A stretch of DNA of 64,000 nt. Origin: Lycium barbarum. Taxonomy: Eukaryota > Streptophyta > Magnoliopsida > Solanales > Solanaceae. The number at the start of each line of letters is the position of its first letter. The first letter of the stretch is position 1. Of this stretch, positions 45,523 to 59,578 are shown piece after piece. The stretch covers positions 31,463,637 to 31,527,636 of the forward strand of contig NC_083339.1 of assembly GCF_019175385.1 (NCBI RefSeq), in the 5' to 3' direction. The notes under the pieces are model-generated. The model worked only from the letters and a program-made list of their open reading frames with translations, ran no database searches and was not told the origin of the DNA. The translations under genes and the position numbers were made by a program.

Positions 45523-47903
45523 GTATTAAGGATCCGATCAATTGCGGTTTACCTATGAGTTCTAATAATATGTTCATACAGATATAAATTGGTTATGATA
45601 AAAATAGTTTTGTTTTATACTTCCACAAATAGAAATTAGTCATTTATGCAAAAAATACCGCGTTTCAAGAATAGAAAAATAGTAAAATTTTGCTCAAAAT
45701 TGGGCGTTTGGGGTGTTGGACTAGAACACTTAGGCTAATACCCAAAGGCTCTTAGCCTAAGTAGGACCCTACGTAAGTCCACCCAAAAACAGTTTTGAAA
45801 AAAATCGTCAAAGTTAATAAAATAGGTTAATATATAATTTATATAGTATTTTACATATATATGTAGTCCTTTTTTATTTTTCTACCTTTTTCTAAGTTTG
45901 AGTCAAGTTTTAATACTTTTTAGCCTAAATCTAACCAATTAAAATTAGTCTCTCAAGTTTGAATATTGGTTCAGATATGCCCATAAATCCATAAGCAACC
46001 CGCATAGTCCATAGACTCATATCAGTCCACAGATTTTAAAATTATTCAAATCAGTCCCATAATTTACGGAATTGATCATTATTTGGTCCAAATTATGTTA
46101 AATCAAATCGCTTGAAGTCACAAGCTATATCAAAGTTTCCAAAATCAGTTTCGTGTAGTTTTAAAATCATGTTTATGCGACTTTAAATGTAGGATAACCT
46201 TAAGGGTTCCAATTTATAAATAAATACACAAGTACCAAATTTAAATGTATAAATAAAGAGATAAAGACATTGGGCTGACCAAACCCAATTAGAAATAAGT
46301 AGGCAACAAAGTATCCTTAGGGCCCAAAATTACGTATGCTCCATGCTATGCTCCAAGAGAGGTTGACTCGATCTAGATACGTCAGCGGGCCTCGGTGAGG
46401 CCCACCAACGGGTTTGGGTGGACAAAGTAAAAACGGGTATGCACAATATTAATATACTACTCAACATAGCTAAGAACTAAATAAATTATAAAGCCAAAAA
46501 ATTAATTGCATCGACTTGGGCCAAGCCCATATTAATAACCAAAGCTGTAAATAACATCATAAAAGAAAAGACCAAGGCAGAGCCCAAAATTGAGTGCAGA
46601 AAAACTGAAGGGCCAAAAGAGATGCAGTCCAGAATCAGAGGCCCAAACTACAACTTTCCAGAATTTCCAATTTAAGTGTAAGACCCATGTTATACACAAG
46701 ATATACCTCAAATATACACACCTAGGAGAGAAAAATAGTGTTGCATACCCTCCATATACTTTATATACACTTCTCTTATCTAACAAAATTTTATTCCTAG
46801 GGATACAACTACACCAAAACTTCCACACACTTCAATTTTAAGCTTGATCCAAAACTTTTAGTTAGTTTTAAAGATAGACAAGTCTCCAGAATTTCATTAA
46901 TGCTACTAAGTGATTTAGTCAATATCATAAGGACTTCAAAGAATCCTTTAACTCAAACTAAAACTCTAAAGCCATCCTTAAGAACAAGTTGCTAAAGACA
47001 TGACTCAAATAATTCAGAGAAAGAAGAAAACAATAGCTAAGTGTTACAGATATCCCAACAGGTCTAAGCAATGTGACTTAAACTATATGGTCATATGAGT
47101 GTCAAGATGGCATAAGTGGCAACAATGAGTAGATAGGAAATGCGGAGCAATCAGGTTAGTCAGGACAAAGGTAATGTACAGATGATCAACAACACACAAC
47201 ACTAGGTCCTACTTAGCTTTCAACAGAATCAATCGGCAACCCCAGGCAAGATAAGGGATTTTCCTGGCTAAAGAATTCATTTTTAACCAAGAGGGAGGTA
47301 AATAAGTTTCTAGAGGTCATTTTTTAGCCATATTTCTCACTTAGGTAGGTTACAGAATCAAACAACAAGGTTCTAAGTCATTTTAGGCTAGTTTTAGCTT
47401 TAAACAAGTTCAAATACCAAAAGGACAAGTGTGCAGGTTGATTCAATCACTCAAAAGGTAGTGTATCTTTTGTTTAAGTAATTGCTTGTGTCAAGCATTG
47501 GCACAGACAAGTAGAGTTCAAACAAACAGATTAAAAGAAAAGAGATTACACTTCATACCACTCTAATAAGTGAGTTCTGATACAGTCATAGTAAGAGATG
47601 ATTAGTTTTAGACTTTAGTTAAGCTTAGAGTGTACTTATCTTTAATATAGATGATAAACTTAATAGTTAAGAGCCCATATAGTGGTGTACTGAACACAGA
47701 CAAAGGTCTTATAGAACTAAAGTGAAACAAACATGGAACAAATATCTTATCAAGCAAGATAGGAGCAATAAGAGTGAATGCAATTAAGTTTTCGATACAA
47801 GAACAAAATAGGAATGCACATTATCTTAAAACAAGTTAAATAACAAAGTTATAAGTTCAGCCAAGTTTTCTTTAACTAGTCTTTCAATTTTTAGAGAATT
47901 TTT

Positions 47904-49675
47904 TGTTATGCCCCGCATTTTTATACATCGAATTATTCGCAAGCAACGCAAGAAAATCGACTCAAGTTAAAGGCGGAATTATTTTCGGAAATGAAATAGG
48001 AACCTTTAATTTTCAATTTTAATTATTACATAAATTGTTTATAAATTTTATTTAGTATATAAATATTATTGGAGATTATTGACTAATTAATTGTGATTAG
48101 ATTATTAAGTAAGGATTAATGATCTATTAAAATTAATTAATTTAATTATTGAAAGTGGGCCCTGCCCGATTTAATAATAATAATAATAATAAAATGTGAA
48201 TAGGATAATAAAGCATGAAGTGGGGCACGTGTAACTATAATAAGCATGCATATACATTGCATATGATGACTAATGTTGATTACATAATTTCAATTGCAAT
48301 CTCACACAATTGAGAGTTAAGAGAAGCAACTAGCCATGGCTGCCAAGCCTTTCGGCCATGGCTGTCGAGCTTTAAAAAAATAAGTTTTCTATTGAATCTC
48401 AAGGTGTTGCACACGTCCAAGAAGGAAACAATGTTAGGGGTTTAATGGAGGAAGAGAAAATAGTGAAATTGGAGCAATTAAGCGTAGAAATTCCTCCGAG
48501 AAAATTAAGGTAATATTTTCTTGTTTGGTGATATAATTGTGTTAATAGTGTTGTAATGGAATTATTAAAATTGGATTGGACGAAATTGGAAGTAAGAAAA
48601 TGCATGAAATTGATGTTATATGAAATTGTGGGTTAAAAAGGATTAAAAAGGGTTATTGGATTGTTAGGATTGTTATGGGATGAATTGTGAGAATTTGTTA
48701 TGTATATCTCTATTGTTGGTATTTCTGTGATAACAGGAGAATAATTGGAAATTCGGGCTAGGTGAATATATAGGGGAAATGCTGCCCGATTTCTGTTAAG
48801 TCCTTAACTAATAAAAAACCCTAATCGAGAAAGTATAAGTTAAAGAATAAGTTCTATAGGCGATTGGTCACAGATTTATGAGCTAGGAAGTATAGTTACT
48901 AACGATAGCATTACTTGTATATTAAATAGGCTAAAGGGGCGACGAAGCGAACGAGATTACGAATAACCTTCAGCAGGTATGTAAAGCTGTCCCTTCTTTC
49001 TTTTGGCATGTCTTAGATTTAAGTGACGAATGATATGAGCTTTGGGGTAATTCCATTCATAATTTTCGAGTGTGATTCATGATTCCTATTCACTTCTTGA
49101 TGTTAGAACTCTTAAATGATTGAGCTTCCCTTTCAAGTTTTCTATCGTTGGATAGTAGTCGATATATAAGTTCCTATTCTTAGGAACTCCATGATAACTA
49201 ATGTCCAGACTTCTATAAGATGTTTAATACTATATTAACATATGACTATGATTCCTAAGGCTCTTTGATATACTTTATGATGACATCCGAGGGATGTTTG
49301 ATATGTTTCCGAGTGGCATTCGAAAGGTATTTGCTATGACTATTGTCTTGACTTTCAAATAATAGTTGGTGTTGATTATTCCATTGAGTCTTTGATATAC
49401 CCGGATATGTACATATGATTCCAGAAGTTCTATTCTGATATAATCCACAGTGGCATCCGAAAGGTATTTGGTATGACTATTGTCCTGATTTTCAAATGAC
49501 AGTTCGTTTTGATTATTCTATCGAGTCTCAGATGTGTTTTAACTTGCATATGGTTTCTCACTACTCTGCTCGTGCGTGCCTCAATATGTCTTTCACTGAG
49601 TCCCGGGCCAGGACACGTTTTCGTGCACAGTTTCACTGCATTGTTCACCGAGTCCCTCACTAGAGGGCCGGAATA

Positions 49676-49727
<52 letters not shown>

Positions 49728-50722
49728 TGGAGTTATGCTGTGTTATGGCGTTATGCTGTGTTTATGGAGTTATGCTGTGTTATGGCTTTATGTTGTGTTT
49801 ATGGAGTTATGCTGTGTTTATGGAGTTATGCTGTGTTATGGCGTTATGCTGTGTTATGGCGTTATGTTGTGTTTATGGATTTATGCTGTGTTATGGCGTT
49901 ATGATGTGTTATGGCGTTATGATGTGTTTATGGAGTTATGCTGTGTTATGGCGCCAAAGACGGGGTGGCGACCATGTTCACCGAGTCCCATAATGGGCCG
50001 GGTATGATATATGATATTGACATGCATGATTTATGTTTCAAAAGGGCAAGTGTTTTGGTATTCTGGACATTGTACTTGTTTTTTGTACTCCCTATTTCAG
50101 TTATGATCCTTTTTACTGTATTTCATGCTTTATATACTCAGTACATTTTCCGTACTGACCCCCTTTCTTCGGGGGGCTGCGTTTCATGCCCGCAGGTACA
50201 GATAGTCGGTTTGGTGACCCTTCAGCATAGGACTTCTACTCAGCTGTCTTGGAGAGCTCCGTTGTTCCGGAGTTTAGACTTTTGGTACAGATCTTCTGAT
50301 ATATATATGTATGTTCATCCAGGGGTACGACGGGGCCCTGTCCCGTCATATTTCACTGTTAGTACTCTTAGAGGTCTTTAGACATATGTGTCGGTTGTGT
50401 ATAAGTTCTGTTCAGCTGTGTCTGTACGATATGCTATGATAAGATGTCCGTCTGTAGTGGCAGACTTGTCGGCTTGCATATGACATGATATTGATGTGTA
50501 GTGGTAGCCTTGTCGGCTTGCGTATCGTTTTATGATTTGATCAGTTGTGACTCCTTAGGAGATAGTTATCTGAATATACATGTATGACGACGTTATGAAC
50601 CGTTGGAGTTCTTTTGCAAGTTTCCATATTATTCATAGATTCAGTTTGATTATATGTAACAGGTTCGTATACGGGTGTCCAGTTCGGGCACTAGTCATGG
50701 CCCACGGGGTTGGGTCGTGACA
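47904..50722 (+). repeat. 5' LTR of the LARD-like element
   Basis: 2819 bp, from TGTTATGCCCCGC to TTGGGTCGTGACA. It contains a TAA microsatellite (about 48174-48193), a TA microsatellite (49678-49727) and an 18/19-bp minisatellite. Confidence 0.93.
49728..49955 (+). repeat. 18/19-bp minisatellite in the 5' LTR
   Basis: Alternating units GTTATGCTGTGTTATGGC and GTTATGCTGTGTTTATGGA, about twelve in all, directly after the TA run. The copy in the 3' LTR has fewer units. Open frames across it are artefacts of the repeat. Confidence 0.92.
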
Positions 50723-50726
50723 AAAG

Positions 50727-50740
50727 TGGTATCAGAGCAG
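50727..50740 (+). other. Primer binding site (initiator Met tRNA type)
   Basis: TGGTATCAGAGCAG starts four bases after the 5' LTR. It matches the usual plant initiator-Met primer site. Confidence 0.9.
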
Positions 50741-53700
50741 TTCATCCTCAGAGTGTCTACAGACCGTGTCTAGTAGAGTCTTGTTTATCGGTGTGTTGTG
50801 CACCACATCTATAAACAGGAAGCTACAGGACATTTAGGATGTTACCTTTCTTTCATATCTAAGATCGTGTGATAGAGCCCAGCCATAGGAAATGAAATTC
50901 CTTATACTAACCTTTGATTTCAGCTGAAGAACGACATTGACAGGAGAAAGCGACCGATGATATTGGCAGTTACAAAGTACACAGGTAAGTAACGGTGCGA
51001 AAGAGGCATGTCAGATAAGGTAAGATTATTGAAATATGATTGAAATGTAAAGTTGGAGGATGAAAGAGAAGGTGGATAGGAAAGCATAATAGAACAGACC
51101 GTTAAAGGATCAGGTACGTCTCGAGGTGCGGTATGTGAGGTATGTCCCGACACCTTTATACTTTTTCTGGAAATTGGGAGCCCTGTGTGGCTATGATACG
51201 ATATAATATATGCGTATATATGTTGGCCCTGTGAGGCATTATTGGTATTTCCTGCGTGCAGGTTCTGGGATAGTAAGAAGTACAGAGGAAACTGTGCCCC
51301 AAATTTTCCCAGAAATAGGAAAAAGAAGAGGATGAGATATATAAGTTCATAATACGTCATGAAAGTCGATACCGACAGGAGAAAAATTATTAGGTTGGAC
51401 TAAAGATTTAGGAGATACCCTCCATGTCATTTGTAAGGGCACCATTCGTACATGGGAAATTTCATTTCGAAAAAGCGTATATGAGCAGCAAATTCACAGT
51501 TCATTTGGACGGACCAGAATATTTTCCAACCACATTTTTCCTTAGAAAAAGCTCATGTTGAAGGGCAAAAACGTCTAGTAATTAAGTTTCACTCTATTGG
51601 AAGAGTACAAAGCATACAACAAGTAGTTTGTGAACTAAATAGTTCGTTCATGACCCAAAAAATTCTAAGGGTAAACTATATGAGTTAAGCGATGGAAGTC
51701 TCATGGTGCTTGTCGAATTCTAGTTCTTCTTGTGTGGGTTTGGAGGACGCTTCATGGTGACGTAACCTTGGAGTGGGAGTGTTCTTGTGTTCTTTGATTT
51801 TATTAGTTTTAACCAACTAATTGGAGATAGAATTTCAGGAAGGAAAACTTAAACTTGTGGGCTGTCTAGGATCATGTATTTCATATGTTGTTTGTGAAAT
51901 GCTAGGATGATTCGGAAGGGCTTGTGATACTAAGGGATGATTTAGAAAAAGGTGGCAACTCGTAACAGAACATTTTATTGAGGTATTGAGTGAACCGATA
52001 AGTAGGGGTAAATTACGACGAGTTTACAATTAAAAGGAGTAGTAGTATAATTGAGACAAAAGTACGGGAGAGGAAGAGTTATGACAAATTATAGAGGTAT
52101 TGATAAGACAGCTTATGAGATATTAAGGATAAGATTGATCAGAACGGGTGAAGGGTTAAATACGCCTACTCCACACAGTGCAATTAAAACATAGTAAGGA
52201 TCGCGAATAAGGTTAGGAAGTGTTACGTTATAGGATGGATTACGAACAAGATGTAATGTGAATACCATGAGGATTGTTATAGAAATGAGTAAAGCCTAGC
52301 AAGGAAGTAACTAAAGGATATGATGTGATCAGTGTGAAACGGAAAAGAAAATATAGAACAAAAAAAAAAGGATTTACAAAGTCCTATAGGGAAAGTTCAG
52401 AATAGAGATCAAGTGGTAACGAAAGTTAAAGCGAGCACAGGGAGAGAAGGAGTTAATAGAAGGAAGAAGATAAGAAGAAATCGAGTGGGATTACAGTGTA
52501 GCAATGTGTTATGACGTGTATAGCTGAGAAAATGAGTAATATAAGCGACAGAATTGTGAAAGACCGAACTAAAGGAAGATGAGCAACGGGACAGAATGAA
52601 TGCCAGAAATGACTGGTATGATAAGAACAAATAGGGATGAACAGAACATACTTTGAAAATTAGAAAGGGGTTATGTAGAAGTAGTGTTTTCTGAAGGATA
52701 CAGGAGTAGCATGAGATTTCTTGTGCACAGAATAAAAGATGGACATAGACTGAGAAAGGATAAAGGGATACTAAAGGAAGCATCCAAGACAGACGTAATT
52801 AATTAAGTATGAGTATATAATAAAAGGGAAGTGTATAGCTACGAACTTAAGGTGTAGTACGACGAGAAGGTGATAAGACAAGACCACTGTTAAGACGACT
52901 TTGATATGATTTTGAGTAATTTAGAAGTTAGTGTTGGGTATACAACAAGAATGAAGGAGCATGAGGCATAAAGGAGTACTACGTGTATGTGACTTCACCT
53001 CGGAAAATAGTGAAATCCTTACAGGACAAGGATTGTAGATTTGCGAAACAACTGATGTATTGTAAGAATATTAGAGGGAACAGGTGATATTCGTTGGGAT
53101 AAAGATTATGCTAAAAGAGAGCTTGGAACTCTTATCATCAGAATATAAATGCTACCGAATGGAGAATTTGAAACGATTATAAGCACTAGCTAATTACTGA
53201 TTGGAAGGAATGAAATGTGGCTTTGGATGAATTGCTACATTAATTACATTGCTCGGGTACCGACCATCAGATAAGATTTTGTACTATATATCGAGAGTTC
53301 TCATCGCCTCGTGATTGTGTTGGAGTTTCATACATGGGTAATCTAAATTATATATGATATAAAGGAAAACATGGATATGGTGTGGTATACCAACTGTATT
53401 GGAAAAAAAATCATAGGAATTTGGAAATGGGAAATGGAGACATAGAGTAAAATATAAGTAGATAATGATGTAGGTACACCCAAAAGGGGGGAAGTGGATG
53501 AGAGAAATGCAAGTTTAAGATGAAAACAACTGACACTGCAATACATTTAATGTGAAAACTTAAACTTCAAGTGAGAACCCATGCTGAAACAAGTTGGTAA
53601 GATCTGAAAGCCAACGATAAACGGATAGAAGCCAAGATGGTATTTGAGACAATGCTGAGAATTATTGGAAAGGATCTTGGATAATATGACATCAGAAGGT

Positions 53701-55173
53701 GGATTCTTATAAAAAGGGAGAATACGACAAGAGAATGGTAACGAATAACTTAAGAAATGTTATGAAGGATAGCAATGCTATACTGGATTAGAGGTTAAGA
53801 TATTGGCAATGAAGTTATTGGCTAATGACATGGTGACACATAAGTAGCAAAGGAGAAGGGAAAGGAAGGGAGTATGACAAGAAAGACTACAAACGAGTTT
53901 TAGTACGGATATGTAAAGCAGAGTGAACCAGGAAAAGAGAAAACTCTGACTAAGAGTAGATACACTTTATACAAGTTGTACAATAATAGTTATGCAACCT
54001 ACGAATATTTGTGTGCTGAGAATGAGACCAAGTAAGTACTTGATAAGAAGGGTAAGAATTCAGTAACAACAATGCGGTTGTGATATTTTGGATACATCAA
54101 ACAAAGGTGTAAGATGGTTTGAGCCAAATTATCGAGATATAATTATTACTGAGGGCAAAAGCCATAGTTGAGCCTTGATATCAATTGAAAGAGATAAGAG
54201 AAGCATATAAGATTTGCATAAAGACTAGCGTGGCGACGCTAAGGTATTTTTCCGGGCTGATTTGAGCACCTACACATACTCGTGTAAAGATTGCAATAGG
54301 ATGCGTGATAGGAAAACTAAGAGCAAATTTGAATAAAGGGGCAATCGAAGAGTTTGAGTCAAAAATAAAGAAACGACACAAGATAATATGCCTAAAGTAG
54401 TGCCAGTTACGTTAGTGGAAATTACGAAATGATTTAACTGAGACAATCGGAACAAGCGGGTTACTGGTTACTGGATGACAGTAAAGTTATAATATGAGGA
54501 AACCCTAGCGCTAATTGATAGCCAACTCTAAAGATCGAGATCAAGAAGTAAAACCAAGTGATAGTTAAAGACCTTTAAAAGAAAGTAAGAAAATGACTCA
54601 TGATGCTGAGGATTCCAGAATACGGACTGTCACAGCGGAGTAAAGCAAGGATATTGGAGTAAAAAAATGTTACCCTCTGGGAAATTTCGTTCTACTCGTA
54701 GAACCTGCGAAGGGTCTATAGGTTACCAGAGGCATGCAATACTCCAAGGATATTAAAGTCTAATGAATCGATGGAGGACGTCTGCGCGTTATAAAAATCT
54801 TATTTAAAGATTAAGAGGCAAGATGAAGGGAACTATATCTTAAGGGAATAACTATAGGAGAAGAAGGAGTCAAGTTAAGACTAAGCGCATAAGGAAGAAA
54901 GTAAGATTTCAATAGAAGAGCCCGCAATACAACTGGCAACCGACTGCGAAGCAAAGAGGAGAGTAAAGGCAATGACGTGGAATTATTACCTCGGGAAGCA
55001 ACGGCAAGAGGAGATATCACAGGAATGACTATGTAGAGGCCTGGAATGCGTTATAATGAATTATAACGAATCGACCAATGGAAGAGGTATGTGAAGGGCA
55101 TAATTAAATGAGAGGACACTTGAGAAAGTATTGGAAGTTCAGGACCAGTGTAACATTCGAGGACGAATGTTAT

Positions 55174-55187
55174 AAAGGGGGGAAGGA
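55174..55187 (+). other. Polypurine tract of the LARD-like element
   Basis: AAAGGGGGGAAGGA directly before the 3' LTR is the expected primer for plus-strand DNA synthesis. Confidence 0.88.
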
Positions 55188-55459
55188 TGTTATGCCCCGC
55201 ATTTTTATACGTCGAATTATTCGCAAGCAACGCAAGCAAATCGACTCAAGTTAAAGGCGGAATTATTTTCGGACATGAAATAGGAACCTTTAATTTTCAA
55301 TTTTAATTATTACATAAATTGTTTATAAATTTTATTTAGTATAGAAATATTATTGGAGATTAGGGACTAATTAATTGTGATTAGATTATTAAGTAAGGAT
55401 TAATGATCTAATAAAATTAATTAATTTAATTATTGAAAGTGGGCCCCGCCCAATTTAAA

Positions 55460-55499
<40 letters not shown>

Positions 55500-57978
55500 T
55501 GTGAATAGGATAATAAAGCATGAAGTGGGGCACGTGTAACTATAATAAGCATGCATATACATTGCATATGATGACTAATGTTGATTACATAATTTCAATT
55601 GCAATCTCACACAATTGAGAGTTAAGAGAAGCAACTAGCCATGGTTGCAAAGCCTTTCGGCCATGGCTGCCGAGCTTTAAAAAAAATAAGTTTTCTATTG
55701 AATCTCAAGGTGTTGCACACGTCCAAGAAGGCAGCAACGTTAGGGGTTGAATGGAGGAAGAGAAAATAGTGAAATTGGAGCAATTAAGCGTAGAAATTCC
55801 TCCGAGAAAATTAAGGTAAGATTTTCTTGTTTGGTGATATAATTGTGGTAATAGTGTTGTAATGGAATTATTAAAATTGGATTGGACGAAATTGGAAGTA
55901 AGAAAATGCATGAAATTGATGTTATATGAAATTGTAGGTTGAGAAGGATTAAAAAGGGTTATTGGATTGTTAGGATTGTTATGGGCTGAATTGTGAGAAT
56001 TTTGTATGTATATCTCTATTGTTGGTATTTCTGTGATAACAGAAGAATAATTGGACATTCGGGCTAGGTGAATATATAGGGGAAATGCTGCCCGATTTCT
56101 ATTAAGTCCTTAACAAATGAAAAACCCTAATCGAGAAAGTATAAGTTAAAGAATAAGTTCTATAGGTGATTGGTCACAGATTTATGAGCTAGGAAGTATA
56201 GTTACTAATGATAGCATTACTTGTATATTAAATAGGCTAAAGGGGTGACGAAGTGAACGAGATTACGAATAACCTTCAGCAAGTATGTAAAGTTGTCCCT
56301 TCTTTCTTTTGGCATGTCTTAGATTTAAGTGACGAATGATATGAGCTTTGGGGTAATTCCATTCATAAGTTTCGAGTGTGATTCATGATTCCTATTCACT
56401 TCTTGATGTTAGAACTCTTAAATAATTGAGCTTCCCTTTCAAGTTTTCTATCGTTGGATAGTAGTCGATATATAAGTTCCTATTCTTAGGAACTCTATGA
56501 TAACTAATGTCCAGACTTCTATAAGATGTTTCATACTATATTGACATATGACTATGATTCCTAAGGCTCTTTGATATACTCTATGATGACATCCGAGGGA
56601 TGTTTGATATGTTTCCGAGAGGCATTCGAAAGGTATTTGCTATGACTATTGTCTAGCCTTTCAAATGATAGTTCGTGCTGATTATTCCATTGAGTCTTTG
56701 ATATACCCGGATATGTACATATGATTCCAGAAGTTCTATTCTGATATAATCCACAAGTGACATCCGAAAGGTATTTGGTATGACTATTGTCTTGATTTTC
56801 AAATGACAGTTCGTTTTGATTATTCTATCGAGTCTCAGATATGTTTTAACTTGCATATGGTTTCTCAGTACTCTGCTCGTGCGTGCCTTAATATGTCTTT
56901 CACTGAGTCCCGGGCCTGGACACGTGTTCGTGCACAGTTTCACTGCATTGTGCACCGAGTCCCTCACTAGAGGGCCGGAATATGATATATATATATATAT
57001 ATATATACTGGAGTTATGCTGTGTTATGGCGTTATGCTGTGTTTATGGAGTTATGCTGTGTTATGGCGTTATGCTGTGTTTATGGAGTTATGTTGTGTTA
57101 TGGTGTTATGCTGTGTTTATGGAGTTATGCTGTGTTATGGCGTTATCTTATGGAGTTATGCTGTGTTATGGCGTTATGATGTGTTTATGAAGTTATGCTG
57201 TGTTATGGCGCCAAAGACGGGGTGGCGACCATGTTCACCGAGTCCCATAATGGGCTGGGTATGATATATGATATTGACATGCATGATTTATGTTTCAAAA
57301 GGGCAAGTGTTTTGGTATTCTGGACATTGTACTTATTTTCTGTACTCCCTATTTCAGTTATGATCCTTTTTGCTGTATTTCATGCTTTATATACTCAGTA
57401 CATATTCCGTACTGACCCCCTTTCTTCGGGGGGCTGCGTTTCATGCCCGCAGGTACAGATAGTTGGTTTTGGTGACCCTTCAGCATAGGACTTCTACTCA
57501 GCTATCTTGGAGAGCTCCGTTGTTCCGAAGTTTAGACTTTTGGTACAGATCTTCTGATATATATATGTATGTTCATCCAGGGGTACGACGGGGCCCTATC
57601 CCGTCATATTTCACTATTAGTACTCTTAGAGGTCTGTAGACATGTGTGGGTTGTGTATAAGTTCTGTTCAGCTGTGTCTGTACGATATGCTATGATAAGA
57701 TGTCCGTCTATAGTGGCAGCCTTGTCGGCTTGCATATGACATGATATTGATGTTTAGTGGCAGCCTTGTCGGCTTGCGTATCGTTCTATGATTTGATCAG
57801 TTGTGACTCCTCAGGAGACAGTTATCTGAATATACATATATGACGACGTTATGAACCGTTGGAGTTCTTTTGCAACTTTCCATATTATTCATAGATTCAG
57901 TTTGATTATATGTAACAGGTTCGTATACGGGTGTCCAGTTCGGGCACTAGTCATGGCCCACGGGGTTGGGTCGTGACA
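55188..57978 (+). repeat. 3' LTR of the LARD-like element
   Basis: 2791 bp, nearly identical to 47904-50722. Its TAA run is longer (about 55458-55497), while its TA run and minisatellite are shorter. Confidence 0.93.
57007..57210 (+). repeat. 18/19-bp minisatellite in the 3' LTR
   Basis: Same units as 49728-49955. One unit here is truncated to GTTATCTTATGGA (near 57140) and the total is about eleven. Confidence 0.9.
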
Positions 57979-59570
57979 TTTTTTGATGCATATCTATCAG
58001 TTCATGATCTAGAAACAGGTATCGCAATATCATTTAAACACTAAACAGGATTCAAAGATGTCACAAACTCTCAAATAAAGAAAGACTGTCTTACAAACAC
58101 AATAAAAAAACATCCTTACTGCTTTACTATCAGTTTTAGTGCAAACAAAGCAGAGATTAAAAGGAAACAACTTAAAGGAACAGGCAAGGCACAGAAGGAT
58201 CATATTTCAAGGAAATTTTAGACTCAAGACCATGGGAAATGCACTAAAGTTCAAGACATTTTATGTTTGAAGGCCTTTTAAACTTAAACCATACTCTCAT
58301 AACCATACAAGGTCACATACAGAGTAAACCGCAAGATTATTTAGTAAAAAAAAAAATAGAAAATATTGACAAAAATGTTATATTATGAGTATCATATATT
58401 TATTGTAACTAAAGATTGACATGTGCAGGATTAACAATATAAAAACAAGCTTAGACAGATCCATATGAGACTACAACTGGCACTCCACAAGTTAATGATA
58501 CAAATCTCAAAAGAAGGCAGGGGACTCTCAGAACAACACAAGATATAGTCATACTAAGATCAAACTTATCAGATACAACCTTTTGAAGAGATATTCTTAT
58601 CATAAAAAAAAAAAAACACAAACACAGCCAATTCTAACTGACAGTCTTAGGAAAGAACAAATAGACTAAGCTTTAAGTCACGAACTAGCCAATACACTAA
58701 ATATAAGCTAAATACATGTAATGAAGCCAATGACACTCAGAAACAGAAAGTTTTAAAATCAACCACAGACAAAATGGAAGGTGAAACCCAGCCCCTCATT
58801 TTGACAACAACACTAATGAACCTTAACTCTACATCCCGTTACTTGCTTTAGTCTTATTACCCTATAATGAACCTTCTTAAAGACTCTTTAAACCTCTTTT
58901 ACACTAATGTATTCACTCAGACAAACCTAAAGATCACTAAAACAACAACAACATTGGACTACACTAATTATTTTCCTTGTTTTAAACTCTTTTATTATCA
59001 AACAAGGTTATAGCATAGCCATTACACTATTTAAAACACAGAATCACCCTCAAACAAACTCCAGAACTAAGAAAAGCAATAGAACAGTGACTACAAGTTA
59101 TACAACTCTATTTTTTCACTTTTGAGTTATTTTAGAACCTTATCAATCATCTAACAGCAACATTATAGCTAACATGATTCTATTTACATATGAGTCCATT
59201 TAAACAATTAATAAGCAACTCACATTTGAACAAAATAACTTAAAAAATAGAGTGGAAAGGGAAAAAACAAAGAGTATTACATTTTGTTGGGGCAACCGAA
59301 ACATCAAAAGGGGGAAATTGGATCAACACTTCAAACCAACAACCAAAAGAACCTTAAGCAAGCCTAGGGTTTTTTTTTTTTTTTGATATTTGTATTGTAT
59401 ATGTATCTTAAGAGTAGTATATGTTTTTGTATGATAGTAGAGTAGTAGTCTATCAACAATATAGTGTAGTATATTAGTCGTAAAGTTGAAAGACTTAGTA
59501 GAATTTCAATACTAAAGTTTTTAGAAAAAGAGATTGGATTTTTTCTCCCCGAATTGGTCATAACACTTGC

Positions 59571-59578
59571 TATTTATA
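59571..59578 (-). promoter_or_regulatory. Putative TATA box of the minus-strand Ogre-type LTR
   Basis: The minus strand reads GCTATAAATAGC, about 1181 bases from the LTR start at 60759. The same spacing occurs in the element A LTR (7874). Confidence 0.55.

Larger units (their letters stand above)
50723..55187 (+). other. Internal region of the LARD-like element, non-coding
   Basis: 4465 bp. The first 200 bases look like a Tekay leader (compare 264-478: both have a TCTATAAACAG/ATATAAACAG stretch and a CTAGGAT/TTAGGAT motif). The rest is strikingly purine-rich on the plus strand (many GAA, AGG and AAAGGA tracts) and contains stops in every frame. I recognise no captured gene. Translating it in all frames gave no motif of gag, pol or a host protein family. 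Confidence 0.7.
47904..57978 (+). mobile_element. Complete 10-kb LTR element without recognisable genes (LARD-like)
   Basis: Two LTRs of about 2.8 kb flank a 4.47 kb internal region. A perfect 5-bp duplication TTTTT lies outside (47899-47903 and 57979-57983), although in T-rich surroundings. A canonical primer site and a polypurine tract are present. The internal region has no recognisable gag, protease, RT, RNase H or integrase; the longest frames are short, antisense or without family features. The leader and the end (GTGTAACATTCGAGGACGAATGTT before the purine tract) look like those of Tekay-type elements, so its proteins were probably supplied in trans. The LTRs differ at few positions, so it is among the youngest insertions here. 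Confidence 0.88.

Noticed and set aside
49675..50007. Open frames over the minisatellite encoding Tyr/Cys/Val/Met-rich repeats (also 56982-57264)
   Set aside because: They exist in all three frames because the repeat lacks stops. They show no protein family features and differ between the two LTRs.
52409..52783. Minus-strand 124-codon frame in the interior of the LARD-like element
   Set aside because: Its composition is that of the antisense of a purine-rich strand (Leu, Phe, Ser), with no recognisable motif. Other antisense frames there look the same.
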